Shown here in pieces: positions 17,091 through 26,121 of a stretch of 64,000 bases of DNA. Source of the DNA: Modestobacter versicolor. GTDB lineage: Bacteria; Actinomycetota; Actinomycetes; Mycobacteriales; Geodermatophilaceae. The first letter of the stretch is position 1. Every line of letters begins with the position of its first letter. The translations under genes and the position numbers were made by a program. The stretch is taken from contig NZ_JACIBU010000001.1 in the NCBI RefSeq assembly GCF_014195485.1, positions 1,922,001 to 1,986,000 on the forward strand, given 5' to 3'. Under the pieces are notes generated by a model. That model was given only the letters and a program-made list of their open reading frames with translations, ran no database searches and was not told the DNA's origin.

Positions 17091-17103
17091 GCGCCTCCCT
17101 GGC

Positions 17104-17179
17104 GTGTTGATCATGGGCTCGTGGACGGCGACACGGCCGGACACGCCGCCGACCCGCACCAGACGCCTATGATCAACAC
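17104..17179. terminator. Palindromic element between convergent genes
   Basis: Arms GTGTTGATCAT (17104-17114) and ATGATCAACAC (17169-17179) extend by four more pairs, one of them G-U, to a 15-bp stem around a 46-nt centre. The arms are AT-rich compared with other hairpins here. It ends both the deaminase and the ABC-F transcripts, or is a small repeat element. Confidence 0.5.
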
Positions 17180-17198
17180 CCGCGACAGATGTCAGCCC

Positions 17199-18818
17199 TC
17201 AGCGGGTGCGCTGCACGCGGCCCTCGTCGAACACCGGCTCCGGCGTCTCCCGCACCCGGCCGTCGGAGCCGAACACCAGGAACCGGTCGAAGGTGCGGGC
17301 GAACCAGCGGTCGTGGGTCACCGCGACGACGGTGCCGTCGAACGCGCCGAGCGCCTCCTCCAAAGACTCGGCCGACAGCACGTCGAGGTTGTCGGTCGGC
17401 TCGTCGAGCAGCAGCAGGGTGGCGCCGGAGAGCTCGAGCAGCAGCACCTGGAACCGGGCCTGCTGCCCGCCGGACAGCGACCGGAACAGCTGGTCGCCGG
17501 AGTCGGCCAGCCCGTACCGGCGCAGCGCCGCCATCGCCCGGCCGCGGTCGACGCCCGGGCGCCCCGGCTCGCCGTGCCACAGCAGGTCGACCAGCGTGCG
17601 CTCCAGCCACTCGGGGTGGGCGTGGGTCTGGGCGAAGAAGCCGGGGACGACGCGCGCGCCCAGCCGCCAGCCGCCGGTGTGCGCGACGTCCTGGCCGGCC
17701 AGCAGCCGCAGGAAGTGCGACTTCCCCGCGCCGTTGGAGCCCAGCACCGCCACCCGGTCGCCGTACTCGATCTCGACGTCGAAGGGCCGCATGAGCCCGG
17801 ACAGCTCCAGCTGCTCGGCGACCACGACCCGCACGCCGGTGCGACCACCGCGCAGCCGCATCGTCACGTGCTGCTCCGGAGGCGGGGGCGGTGGGGCACC
17901 GGCGGCCTCGTACTTGGCCAGCCGGGTCTGCATGGCGTGGTACGTCGACGTCATCGCCGGGGAGTTCTTCGCCTGCTGCTGCAGGGTGCGCACCAGCTCG
18001 ACCAGCCGCTCGTGCTCCTCGTCCCAGCGCTTGCGGAGCTCGGCCATCCGCTCGTGCCGGGCGGTGCGGGCGGCCGGGTAGCTGGTCCAGCTGCCGCCGT
18101 GCGTCCACGCCGTCCCGCCCTCGACGGTCACCACCCGGTCGGCGACGCGGGCGAGCAGCTCGCGGTCGTGGCTGACGAACAGCACGGTCTTGCGGGTCTC
18201 CAGCAGCCGCTCCTCGAGCCAGCGCTTGCCCGGGACGTCGAGGTAGTTGTCCGGCTCGTCGAGCAGCAGCACCTGGTCCGGCCCGCGCAGCAGCGTCTCC
18301 AGGGCCAGCCGCTTCTGCTCGCCGCCGGAGAGGGTGCTGAGCTCGCGGTACTTGCACCCGTCGTAGGGCACGCCCAGCGCGGCGACGGTCACGGTGTCCC
18401 AGGTGACCTCGACGTCGTAGCCGCCGACGTCGCCCCAGTGCCCGAGCGCGTTCGCGTACGCCATCTGGGTGGGCTCGTCGTCGTCCTCCATCATCGCCAG
18501 CTCGGCGGCCTCGACGGCGTCCCAGGCCTGCCGGACGGCGGGCGGGGCGAGGTCGACGAGGAACCGCTGGACGGTGGTGTCGTCGCGCACCGAGCCGATG
18601 AACTGGCGCATGACGCCGAGCCCCCCGACGAGCGCGACCGAGCCGGCGTCCGGCGTCAGGTCACCGGTGATGATCCGCAGCAGCGTGGTCTTGCCTGCAC
18701 CGTTCTCCCCGACCAGCGCGGCGACCGCACCCTCACCGACCCGGAAGGAGACGTCGTCGAGCAGCACCCGCCCGTCCGGCAAGGTGAGCCGGATGCCGGA
18801 GACGTCGACGTAGCCCAT
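17199..18818 (-). CDS. ABC-F family ATPase
   Basis: Soluble tandem-ATPase protein of 539 residues, without membrane segments, acting on the ribosome by analogy with EttA-type ABC-F factors. First ATPase: Walker A GENGAGKTT near residue 38, signature LSGGEQ, Walker B VLLLDEPDNYLD. A charged linker of about 80 residues follows (about 245-330), ending in PPPPPPEQ. Second ATPase: GSNGAGKSH, SLSGGQQAR, LLLLDEPTDNLD and the switch His in VAVTHDRW. It is either a translation factor or a ribosome-protecting resistance protein. The linker lacks obvious antibiotic-specific features. Single gene. Confidence 0.92.
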   Translation of the reverse strand: MGYVDVSGIRLTLPDGRVLLDDVSFRVGEGAVAALVGENGAGKTTLLRIITGDLTPDAGSVALVGGLGVMRQFIGSVRDDTTVQRFLVDLAPPAVRQAWDAVEAAELAMMEDDDEPTQMAYANALGHWGDVGGYDVEVTWDTVTVAALGVPYDGCKYRELSTLSGGEQKRLALETLLRGPDQVLLLDEPDNYLDVPGKRWLEERLLETRKTVLFVSHDRELLARVADRVVTVEGGTAWTHGGSWTSYPAARTARHERMAELRKRWDEEHERLVELVRTLQQQAKNSPAMTSTYHAMQTRLAKYEAAGAPPPPPPEQHVTMRLRGGRTGVRVVVAEQLELSGLMRPFDVEIEYGDRVAVLGSNGAGKSHFLRLLAGQDVAHTGGWRLGARVVPGFFAQTHAHPEWLERTLVDLLWHGEPGRPGVDRGRAMAALRRYGLADSGDQLFRSLSGGQQARFQVLLLELSGATLLLLDEPTDNLDVLSAESLEEALGAFDGTVVAVTHDRWFARTFDRFLVFGSDGRVRETPEPVFDEGRVQRTR

Positions 18819-18877
18819 GCGCCCATCATCCGGCCCGCGGCAAACGCGTTCGCACGGCCACGGCTAGCGTCCCGCGG

Positions 18878-19351
18878 ATGGGCCTGTTCCGAGGGAAGCG
18901 ACCGCCGGCGGACCGGCGGTACCGGTGGCCGGCGGGCGCGCGCCCGCCGACGGAGTTCGTCGGCGTCGCACCCGGGTCGGCCGGCTTCCCCCACGAGTTC
19001 GACACGGCCGACGGCGTCCCGGTCCGACTGCACGACATGGCGTTCCTCGGCATGGAGCACCAGGTGCGGCCGCCGACCCTGCGGCTGCGCTTCCGCTACG
19101 ACGACCCGACGTGGACCCCGTCCGAGGCGGAGGGGACGCCGGTCGCAGTCCTGGAGTTCACCGGGGTGCTCATCCGGCAGTGGGAGGACGAGCACGACCT
19201 GTACGAGCTGCCGGAGGACGTGCGGGCCCAGGTGCGCAGCTTCGACTGGTACGAGCCGACCAGCACCTTCTCGCTGCTGACGACCGGCACCAGGCTGCTC
19301 TTCTCCGCCTCCCGGCTCGCCGTCCGCCTCGAGGCGCCACCTGCCGGGTGA
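18878..19351 (+). CDS. Hypothetical protein
   Basis: 157 residues, no signal peptide or membrane helix. The basic N-terminus (MGLFRGKRPPADRRYRW) is followed by a mixed alpha/beta soluble domain rich in Asp, Glu and aromatic residues (EFDTADGVPVRLHDMAFLG, EDEHDLYELPEDVRAQ). I do not recognise the family. Codon and base use match its neighbours, and it is divergent from the ABC-F gene with its own start, so it is likely real. Function unknown. Confidence 0.7.
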   Translation: MGLFRGKRPPADRRYRWPAGARPPTEFVGVAPGSAGFPHEFDTADGVPVRLHDMAFLGMEHQVRPPTLRLRFRYDDPTWTPSEAEGTPVAVLEFTGVLIRQWEDEHDLYELPEDVRAQVRSFDWYEPTSTFSLLTTGTRLLFSASRLAVRLEAPPAG

Positions 19352-19421
19352 GCGGTTGCGGTCGCCGCGGACGGCGGGTCGGCCCGTGTCGGTGACCGCC
19401 ACTGCTCAGTCGGCGGAGCGT

Positions 19422-19838
19422 TCAGCCGCTGTAGTGGTTGCGGCCCTCGGCGGTGCTGGCCACCGCGTCGCGCACCAGCTGGTCCAGTGCCACGGTGTCG
19501 ACCCGGTCCAGCGAGGTGAACCGGATGCAGCTCTTCCCGCACGAGACCTTGCCGAGCTGGGCCGCCCGGGACTCGGCGAGGTACTCCCCGTCGACCACGG
19601 CACAGACGTAGACAGAGAGGTGGCGCTTCTGGGCCGCCAGCGCGATCAGCGGCCAGGTGGTGGTCTCCTTGGCCGACCTCGGCCGGTAGGGCATCAGCCC
19701 GTACCCGAGCACGGCGCCGCTGCCCATCGGCACCAGCTGGCGGTCGATGCCCGGCGCCGCTGCCTGCACCAGGGCATCGACCCGGCGCAGCTCCTCCGCC
19801 CGGTCACCCGCGGCGGCGAACCAGTCGTCGACGTCCAT
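19422..19838 (-). CDS. DUF1801-type (YdhG-like) small protein
   Basis: 138 residues, soluble. MGSGAVLGYGLMPYR, WPLIALAAQKRHLSVYV and GKVSCGKSCIRF correspond to the DUF1801/YdhG fold, in which the ordered segments 'A-x-G-x-x-Y' and 'A-x-x-K-x-H-x-x-x-Y' are usual. Family function is not established. It is the last gene of a possible three-gene unit on the minus strand, after the 2OG-Fe oxygenase and a 39-residue membrane peptide. Confidence 0.8.
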   Translation of the reverse strand: MDVDDWFAAAGDRAEELRRVDALVQAAAPGIDRQLVPMGSGAVLGYGLMPYRPRSAKETTTWPLIALAAQKRHLSVYVCAVVDGEYLAESRAAQLGKVSCGKSCIRFTSLDRVDTVALDQLVRDAVASTAEGRNHYSG

Positions 19839-19850
19839 GACCGGCCGGCC

Positions 19851-19970
19851 TCAGAGCAGGGTGCCGAGCAGGACGGCGGCTGCAGCGAGCACCATCGCCG
19901 CCACGATGATCCCGGCGACCATGCGCTGCCGCCGCCGTCCGTCCGGGCCCAGGTTGCCCATCCCCATCAT
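19851..19970 (-). CDS. Small single-span membrane protein
   Basis: 39 residues: a basic N-terminus (MMGMGNLGPDGRRRQRM) and one hydrophobic helix (VAGIIVAAMVLAAAAVLLGTLL). It fits precisely between the oxygenase stop (19988) and the DUF1801 start (19838) on the same strand. Its basic-then-hydrophobic pattern matches short actinobacterial membrane peptides that annotation often misses. Two ATGs in tandem (19970, 19967) are possible starts. No function can be given. Confidence 0.55.
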   Translation of the reverse strand: MMGMGNLGPDGRRRQRMVAGIIVAAMVLAAAAVLLGTLL

Positions 19971-19987
19971 GGGCGCACGGTACGTCC

Positions 19988-20953
19988 TCAGCCGACGGTG
20001 ATCGAGTCCATCCGTCCTCGCAGGAACTGGCCCGCGGTGACCGGCACGTACCGGGTCGGGCCCGCCGCTGCGGTGGGCAGCGTCCCGACCACGGCGAGCG
20101 GGTCGGCCACCTGGGCGAACACCAGCGACAGCAGCTCCTCGGTCGGCACCTCCACCGGCGGCGGCAGCACCCGGTGCGGGGTGGAGCGCCAGCGGTCGCC
20201 GGTCCACCGCGCCAGCAGGTCGCCGGCGTTCACGGTCAGCGCGCCGGGCACGTACGGGGCGTCGACCCACTCGCCGTCCAGCGTGCGCACCTGCAGCCCA
20301 CCGGAGCCGGGCTCGCGGTCCAGCACGGTGAGCGTGCCGACGTCGGTGTGCGGCCCCCTCCGCAGCTGACCGGGCAGCACCGGCCCCACCGCCGACCGGG
20401 CCGGGTACCAGGTGAGGTCGACGCTCCAGGTGCCGCCGGCGCAGCGGCCGGCGAAGTAGTCGTCGTCCAGGTCGAGCGCGAGGGCGCAGACCCGGAGCAG
20501 GTCGTCGGCGAGCCGGGCGCAGCAGTCGGAGAAGGCGGTCGCCGCGGCCGGCAGGCCGGGGGTCGACGCCGGCCAGCTGTTGGGCCCGAACCACTCCTCC
20601 TCCGAGGTGCCCAGCACGGCGGGCGGCACCTGCTCCGGACCGAAGGTGAACGACTCCCGGAGGTCCGGCGGCACGGTCGACCCGTCGGACGCCGTCGCCG
20701 CGGCGCCCGGCGGGACCCAGCCGCGCCCGCCCGGGAAGCAGGCCAGCTCGGCCTTCTCCGTCGGCGGCAGCGCGAAGAACGGCCGGACCTCCGCGCGCAA
20801 CCGGTCGCGCAGCGCGGCGCCCACCGGGTGGCCGGTGACCAGCAGGAAGCCCACCTCGCAGAGGGCGCGGTCGACGTCGGTGGCCACCTGGCGGCGCCCG
20901 GCCGGGCTGCCCTCGTACCAGGGCGTCAGGTCGACCAGCGGGACGGCGGTCAT
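19988..20953 (-). CDS. 2-oxoglutarate/Fe(II)-type oxygenase (isopenicillin N synthase family)
   Basis: Non-heme iron oxygenase of 321 residues. An N-terminal DIOX_N region opens with VPLVDLTPWYEG, and CEVGFLLVTGHPV is typical. The iron site is His-x-Asp in RGPHTDVGTLT plus the distal His in RSTPHRVLPP. GALTVNAGDLLARWTGDR is the usual double-stranded beta-helix segment. It is not in a beta-lactam cluster, so the name describes the family, not the product. The substrate is unknown. It is the first gene of a possible unit with the small membrane peptide and DUF1801 gene. Confidence 0.88.
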   Translation of the reverse strand: MTAVPLVDLTPWYEGSPAGRRQVATDVDRALCEVGFLLVTGHPVGAALRDRLRAEVRPFFALPPTEKAELACFPGGRGWVPPGAAATASDGSTVPPDLRESFTFGPEQVPPAVLGTSEEEWFGPNSWPASTPGLPAAATAFSDCCARLADDLLRVCALALDLDDDYFAGRCAGGTWSVDLTWYPARSAVGPVLPGQLRRGPHTDVGTLTVLDREPGSGGLQVRTLDGEWVDAPYVPGALTVNAGDLLARWTGDRWRSTPHRVLPPPVEVPTEELLSLVFAQVADPLAVVGTLPTAAAGPTRYVPVTAGQFLRGRMDSITVG

Positions 20954-21034
20954 CGGTTTCCTCCGGATCGGCTGCGCCCGAACCTAGGGACCGGTCGTTG
21001 CCTCCGGATGACGTCGCGGTGACAGTGCTGCAGG

Positions 21035-21583
21035 GTGGGGACCGTGGCCGTCTCCGAGACGATCCGGTTGGTGCCGTTCGAGCCCGAGCTGCTCCCGTCC
21101 GTGCTGCCGTGGTTCGACCACCCCGAGGTGCAGCGCCGGCTGGGCGGCCGGTCGTGGCCGCAACGCGAGCTGGTGCTCCGCAGCACCGTCTGGGCCGAGG
21201 AGTTCCGCGGCCGCCGGGTCCTGCGCTCGCACAGCTTCGTCGTCCTGGACGACGCGGGCACCCCGGTCGCGCAGATCGGCGGCGACGTCTACGACCGGTG
21301 GACGCGGTGGGACCCGGTCGGCGAGCAGGTGACCGCGGTCGACCACCGCCGCACCGCGGGGGCCGCCTACGTCGTCGACCCGCGGCGCTGGGGCCGCGGC
21401 CTCGGCACGGCGGCGCTGCGGGCGTTCGTCGCCGCGCCGGAGCTCGCGGACGTCGAGCAGTTCGTGCTGGGCATCGAGCCGGACAACGCGGCCAGCCTGG
21501 GCGCTGCACGCGCGGCCGGATTCCGGTCCCTCACCACCGAGCCGGACGCCGAGGACATGGTCTACCTGCACCGGGTGCGCTGA
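21035..21583 (+). CDS. GNAT-family N-acetyltransferase
   Basis: 182 residues. Acetyl-CoA binding motif RRWGRGLGTAAL near residue 122 (R/Q-x-x-G-x-G/A), followed by the C-terminal strand VLGIEPDNAASLGAARAAGF, as in RimJ/RimL-like acetyltransferases. The N-terminus IRLVPFEPELLPSVLPWFDHPEV matches the same group. The GTG at 21035 begins the ORF; the internal GTG four codons on is an alternative. The acceptor is unknown. Divergent from the oxygenase gene and in line with the AlkZ-like gene 31 bp downstream. Confidence 0.88.
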   Translation: MGTVAVSETIRLVPFEPELLPSVLPWFDHPEVQRRLGGRSWPQRELVLRSTVWAEEFRGRRVLRSHSFVVLDDAGTPVAQIGGDVYDRWTRWDPVGEQVTAVDHRRTAGAAYVVDPRRWGRGLGTAALRAFVAAPELADVEQFVLGIEPDNAASLGAARAAGFRSLTTEPDAEDMVYLHRVR

Positions 21584-21614
21584 GACCGTCGGTCCCGGGT
21601 GCCAGGCTGGGCGC

Positions 21615-22664
21615 GTGGACGAGCTCTCACAGCTGCGGATGGCCGCCCAGCGGCTGGTCGGGCCGCGCGCCCCCAGCCCGGTCGAGGCGGTGCGCTGGCT
21701 GACCGCCGTGCAGGGCCAGGACCTCCCCGGCGCGCTCACCTCGGTGGCGCTGCGGACGCAGCAGGGCACCCGCGCGGCGGTGGCGGCCGCGCTGGACGCC
21801 GGGGAGGTGGTGCGCTCCTGGCCGATGCGCGGCACCCTGCACCTCGTCGCCGCCGAGGACCTGCCGTGGCTGCTCGAGCTGCTGGCCCCCAAGGTGCTCG
21901 CCGGGGCGGCCGGGCGGCGGGCGGTCGTGGGGCTCACCGACGCCGACGTCGCGCGGGCCCGCGACGTCGCCCTGGCCGCGCTGAGCGGTGGACGACGGCT
22001 GGGCCGCGCCGAGCTGCTCGCGGCGCTGGCCGAGGGCGGGGTGCGCACCGAGGGCCAGCGCGGCTACCACCTGCTCTGGTGGCTGGCCCAGACCGGGCTG
22101 ACCTGCCTCGGCCCCACGGCGGACGGCGACCAGCAGTTCGTGCTGCTCGACGAGTGGGTGCCCGCACCCCGCCGGCTGGAGCGGGAGGAGGCGCTGGGCG
22201 AGCTGGCGCTGCGCTTCTTCGCCTCGCACGGCCCGGCGACGGTGAAGGACCTCGCCCGCTGGGCGGGCATCGGGGTCCGCGACGTCCGGGCCGGCCTCGC
22301 GGTGGCGGCGCCTGGACTGGAGCGGCTGGACGTCGACGGCACCGAGCACTGGCTGGACCCGGCCACCCCCGGGCGGCTGGCCGCGGCCCGCGCCGAGGCG
22401 GCGGCGGTGCACCTGCTGCCCGGCTTCGACGAGCTGGTGCTGGGCTACGCCGACCGCAGCTGCACGGTGCCGCCCGAGCACGCCCAGCGGATCGTGCCGG
22501 GCAACAACGGCATGTTCCGGTCGACCGCCGTGCACGCCGGCACCGTCGTCGGCGTCTGGCGCACCGGCCGGGGCAAGGCCCGCCCGATCGAGCTGGAGCC
22601 GTTCGGCGAGGTGCCCGCCGACGTCCTCGCCGCCGTGCACGAGCGGTACGCCGCGCTGCCGTAG
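21615..22664 (+). CDS. AlkZ/YcaQ-like winged-helix DNA-binding protein
   Basis: 349 residues of the HTH_42 family, which includes the DNA glycosylases AlkZ and YcaQ that unhook crosslinked or alkylated bases. The Gln-x-Gln-Asp motif, catalytic in AlkZ, is visible as VQGQDL near residue 33. WPMRGTLHLV, GYHLLWWLAQTG and LPGFDELVLGYADRS are further conserved blocks, and the C-terminus GVWRTGRGKARPIELEPFG is typical. Repair of damaged DNA is likely, though many actinobacterial paralogues are untested. It sits 36 bp before an aldo/keto reductase gene. Confidence 0.85.
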   Translation: MDELSQLRMAAQRLVGPRAPSPVEAVRWLTAVQGQDLPGALTSVALRTQQGTRAAVAAALDAGEVVRSWPMRGTLHLVAAEDLPWLLELLAPKVLAGAAGRRAVVGLTDADVARARDVALAALSGGRRLGRAELLAALAEGGVRTEGQRGYHLLWWLAQTGLTCLGPTADGDQQFVLLDEWVPAPRRLEREEALGELALRFFASHGPATVKDLARWAGIGVRDVRAGLAVAAPGLERLDVDGTEHWLDPATPGRLAAARAEAAAVHLLPGFDELVLGYADRSCTVPPEHAQRIVPGNNGMFRSTAVHAGTVVGVWRTGRGKARPIELEPFGEVPADVLAAVHERYAALP

Positions 22665-22700
22665 CGGTTGCAGCGCGCACCGGCGGGGCACGGCAGGGCC

Positions 22701-23672
22701 ATGGAGCACACCCGCCTCGGCACCACCGGCCTGCAGGTCTCCCGGATCTGCCTCGGGATGATGAGCTTCGGCGACCCGGCCCGCGGCGGCCATCCCTGGA
22801 GCCTGCCCGAGGAGGAGAGCCGGGCGGTCATCAAGCGGGCGCTGGACGCCGGGATCACCTTCTTCGACACCGCGAACGTCTACTCCGCCGGCTCCAGCGA
22901 GGAGATCACCGGGCGGGCGCTGGCCGACTTCGCCGACCGGGAGGACGTCGTCCTGGCCACCAAGGTGCACGGCCGGATGCGGCCGGGCCCGAACGGCGCC
23001 GGGCTCTCGCGCAAGGCCGTCCTCGCCGAGCTCGACGCCAGCCTCACCCGGCTGGGCACCGACTACATCGACCTCTACCAGATCCACCGCTGGGACCCGG
23101 CCACCCCGATCGAGGAGACCCTCGAGGCGCTGGACTCCGCCGTCCGGTCGGGCAAGGTGCGCTACCTCGGCGCCTCCAGCATGTGGGCCTGGCAGTTCAG
23201 CAAGGCGCTGCACCTGGCCGGCGAGCACGGCTGGCACCGCTTCGTCTCGATGCAGGACCACTACAACCTGCTGCACCGCGAGGAGGAGCGGGAGATGCTG
23301 CCGCTCTGCGCCGACGAGGGCATCGGCGTGATCCCGTGGAGCCCGCTGGCCCGCGGCCGGCTCACCCGCGACTGGGACGAGACGACGAACCGGTCGGAGA
23401 CCGACGAGTTCGGCAGGAAGCTCTACAACGACGCCGACCGGGTGATCGTCGAGCGGGTCGCCGAGGTGGCCGAGGCCCGCGGCGTGCCGCGGGCCCAGGT
23501 GGCGCTCGCCTGGGTGCTCAGCAAGCCGGTGGTGACCGCCCCGATCGTGGGCGTCACCAAGGACCGGCACCTGGACGACGCCGTGGCCGCCGTCGACCTG
23601 CGGCTGAGCGCCGAGGAGATCGCCCGGCTGGAGGAGCCCTACACGCCGCACGAGGTGGTCGGCTTCTCCTGA
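22701..23672 (+). CDS. Aldo/keto reductase
   Basis: 323 residues, TIM barrel. The complete catalytic tetrad is visible: Asp and Tyr in FFDTANVYSAGSSEE, Lys in LATKVHGRM and His in LYQIHRWDP. The NADPH site is in APIVGVTKDRHLDDA. Sequence and length resemble the aryl-alcohol dehydrogenase/YajO-like group. ATG at 22701 is chosen since homology starts at MEHTRLGTTGLQVS. Unlike the aldo/keto reductase at 11517 it keeps the catalytic His. It is in line with the AlkZ-like gene. Confidence 0.92.
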   Translation: MEHTRLGTTGLQVSRICLGMMSFGDPARGGHPWSLPEEESRAVIKRALDAGITFFDTANVYSAGSSEEITGRALADFADREDVVLATKVHGRMRPGPNGAGLSRKAVLAELDASLTRLGTDYIDLYQIHRWDPATPIEETLEALDSAVRSGKVRYLGASSMWAWQFSKALHLAGEHGWHRFVSMQDHYNLLHREEEREMLPLCADEGIGVIPWSPLARGRLTRDWDETTNRSETDEFGRKLYNDADRVIVERVAEVAEARGVPRAQVALAWVLSKPVVTAPIVGVTKDRHLDDAVAAVDLRLSAEEIARLEEPYTPHEVVGFS

Positions 23673-23749
23673 GCGGGAGCCGGGGGTGACCCAGCTCGCC
23701 CGCCCACGGTGACCCGCGTCGACGACAGCGCCGCGGCCGGCGGGAGACG

Positions 23750-25294
23750 ATGAGGGCCGTGTCCGGCTCCCCGTCCCCGCTGCGCCGGGCGGCGCCGCAC
23801 GTCCTCGGCCCGCCGCTGCCGGCGCCACGCGCGCTGTGGGCGGCGCACGGCCGCCGGGCGCTGTCCGCGGGGTTCTGCGTCACCGCCCCGCTGGCGCTGT
23901 TCGTGCTGCTGGACCGCGCGGACCTCGGCGCGGCCGCGGCGCTGGGCGGCTTCACCGCGGTGTACGGCCACGCCCTGCCCTACCGGCGCCGGGCCGCCGT
24001 CTCCGCCGGCGTGGCCCTCGTGCTCGTCGCGGCGGTCGCCCTCGGCGGGCTGACCGGGCCGCACCCGTTCCTGCTCGCCGCGGTGCTCGGCCTGCTGGCC
24101 GCGGGCGCGACGGCGGCGACCGCGGTGTGGCACGTCGGCCCGCCCGGACCGCTGATGGCGGTGCTGGTCGGCGGCAGCGCGAGCGCGCTGGGGGCCTCCC
24201 CCGCCCAGCTGGGCCAGCACGTCGCCGCCGCCGCGGGGGCGGCGACGCTGGCCTGGCTCGTGGTCATGGCCCCCTGGCTCGTCGACCCGGCCGGTCCCGA
24301 GCGGCGCGCGGTGGCGGCAGCCGAGGCAGCGGTCGCCGCCGGCACCCCGCGGGACGGTCGGCCGGACCCGGTGGCCCGCGCCGTGCGGGTGGCGCACGCC
24401 GCCGTGGCCGGGGGCAGCCGGCGGCGGCCGTCGCTGCGGCCGCGGCTGGAGGAGGTCGAGACCCGGTTCATGCAGGCGCTGCCGGCCACCGACCCCGCCG
24501 TCCCGGACCCCGGGCACGGCGTCCTCCCCCGGCGGCACCCCCCGCTGTGGCTGCCGACCGCCGCGCGCCTCGGCGTGGGCGCCTGGTCCGCCGGCACGCT
24601 GGCCGCCGCGCTCGACCTGCACAGCCCTTACTGGGCCGCGACCGCCGCCGTCGCCGTGCTGCTGGGCACGGACGCTCGGCACACCCGGGCCCGGGCGCTG
24701 CACCGGGTCACCGGGACCCTGCTCGGCACCATCCTGACCGCGGCGCTCTTCTGGCTGGACCTGCCGGCCGGTCCGACCGTCGCGCTCATCGGGCTGATGC
24801 TCGTCTGCGTCGAGCTGCTGGTGGTCAACCAGTACGTGCTGGCCGTCTCGCTGATCACCCCGGTCTCGCTCTCGCTGGTGCACCTGGGCGCCGGCAGCCC
24901 GCCCGGCGCCGACCTGATCGCCATCCGGCTCGGCGAGACGCTGGTCGGCATCGCCGTCGGGCTGGCGGCCGGGCTGCTGCTGTTCCCGCGCACCGGCAGC
25001 CGCCGGCTCCCCGCCGCGATCGGGACGACGGAGCGGCTGGCCCTCGCCGCGGCCGCGGCCGCACCCGGCACGCCCGCCGACCGCGCGCTGCGCGACTCGC
25101 TCGTGGCGCAGCACGAGGTGGCGACGGCGGCCCGCGCCGAGCTGTTCGCCGCCCCGGGGGCCGACGCCGCGCTCCGGCGCTCCCGGCAGGTGGCCGACCT
25201 CGGCTGGGCGCTGCTGGGCGCCCGGGCCCGCGGCGAGGACGCGCTGGCCGCCTGGGTCGCCGCCCGGGTGCGACGCGACCTCGGCCGCGGCTGA
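23750..25294 (+). CDS. FUSC-family membrane protein
   Basis: 514 residues with two blocks of about five to six membrane helices (about 40-190 and 285-420), separated by a cytoplasmic segment, and a soluble C-terminal tail. This duplicated layout is that of the FUSC/aromatic-acid exporter (AaeB/YccS) fold. HSPYWAATAAVAVLLG and RALHRVTGTLLGTILTA are characteristic of the second block. It may export weak acids, but no partner membrane-fusion protein is nearby. It is convergent with the SDR gene, the stops being only 2 bp apart. Confidence 0.87.
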   Translation: MRAVSGSPSPLRRAAPHVLGPPLPAPRALWAAHGRRALSAGFCVTAPLALFVLLDRADLGAAAALGGFTAVYGHALPYRRRAAVSAGVALVLVAAVALGGLTGPHPFLLAAVLGLLAAGATAATAVWHVGPPGPLMAVLVGGSASALGASPAQLGQHVAAAAGAATLAWLVVMAPWLVDPAGPERRAVAAAEAAVAAGTPRDGRPDPVARAVRVAHAAVAGGSRRRPSLRPRLEEVETRFMQALPATDPAVPDPGHGVLPRRHPPLWLPTAARLGVGAWSAGTLAAALDLHSPYWAATAAVAVLLGTDARHTRARALHRVTGTLLGTILTAALFWLDLPAGPTVALIGLMLVCVELLVVNQYVLAVSLITPVSLSLVHLGAGSPPGADLIAIRLGETLVGIAVGLAAGLLLFPRTGSRRLPAAIGTTERLALAAAAAAPGTPADRALRDSLVAQHEVATAARAELFAAPGADAALRRSRQVADLGWALLGARARGEDALAAWVAARVRRDLGRG

Positions 25295-25296
25295 GC

Positions 25297-26121
25297 TCAG
25301 GCGGGCAGGCCGACCAACGCGGCCGAGCGCTCCCACAGCTCCCGGGCACGCACGTCGTCCCGGGCCGAGGGCAGGGTGGCCGCGCGGGACCGGTCGGCGT
25401 GGTGGCCGCCGTCGCGCCAGCCGTCGTCCGCCGTGGCCAGCCAGACCAGGGTGTCCGCTCCCTGCGCGGGCGTGCGCAGGAACGCGGTCAGCGGCGTGCG
25501 GAAGGCCAGCCCGGTGACCCCGCCCGCCCGGCCGAACGACGTCGCGACCGCCCCGGGGTCGAAGCAGGTGGCCGAGACCTCCGGCGACCACCGGCGGGCC
25601 AGCTCGCGGGTGAACAGCACGTTGCACCACTTGGCGTGCGCGTAGCGGCGGGTGGCGACCTGCGGGCCGCGCGGCTCGAGCACGTGCCCGCGCCTGGCCC
25701 CGCCGGCCCAGTGCGCGAACGAGGAGGTGACGACCACCCGGCCGCGCGCGGCGCGCAGCGGCTCCTCGAGCAGCCGGGTGAGCAGGTAGGGCCCCAGGTG
25801 GTCGACCTGCAGGGTCTGCTCCGCGCCGTCGACGGTGAGCGCGCGCCGGCCGAACGAGGCGCCGGCGTTGTCGGCGAGCACGTCGATCCGCGGGAACCGG
25901 CCCCGCAGCTCCGCCGCCAGCCGCCGGACGTCGTCCAGCCAGGCGAAGTCCGCGGTCAGGCCCAGCGCGCCGTCCAGCTCGCCGGCGACGGCGGCGGTCT
26001 TCTCCGCCGACCGGCCGACGACGACCACCCGCGCGCCGCCCCGGTGCAGCCGGCGGGCCGCCGCCGCCCCGATGCCGTCACTGGCCCCGGTGACGACGAC
26101 GACCGGCCCGCCGTCGGTCAG
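25297..26121 (-). CDS. Short-chain dehydrogenase/reductase, apparent CTG start
   Basis: NAD(P)-dependent oxidoreductase of about 274 residues. Cofactor motif TGASDGIG lies at residues 10-17. DVLADNAGA is the N-A-G strand and YAHAKWCN the catalytic Tyr-x3-Lys; the usual Ser is in VVTSSFAHW. It resembles retinol-dehydrogenase-like SDRs. No ATG, GTG or TTG exists in frame before the cofactor motif. CTG at 26121 overlaps the TGA of the upstream gene as CTGA, exactly as ATGA overlaps do, and gives TDGGPVVVVTGASDG. The next GTG lies after the cofactor site and would destroy the fold. Confidence 0.88.
   Translation of the reverse strand: MTDGGPVVVVTGASDGIGAAAARRLHRGGARVVVVGRSAEKTAAVAGELDGALGLTADFAWLDDVRRLAAELRGRFPRIDVLADNAGASFGRRALTVDGAEQTLQVDHLGPYLLTRLLEEPLRAARGRVVVTSSFAHWAGGARRGHVLEPRGPQVATRRYAHAKWCNVLFTRELARRWSPEVSATCFDPGAVATSFGRAGGVTGLAFRTPLTAFLRTPAQGADTLVWLATADDGWRDGGHHADRSRAATLPSARDDVRARELWERSAALVGLPA

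Noticed and set aside
19988..20953. Beta-lactam biosynthesis locus
   Set aside because: Only the oxygenase fold matches isopenicillin N synthase; no peptide synthetase or related genes are nearby.
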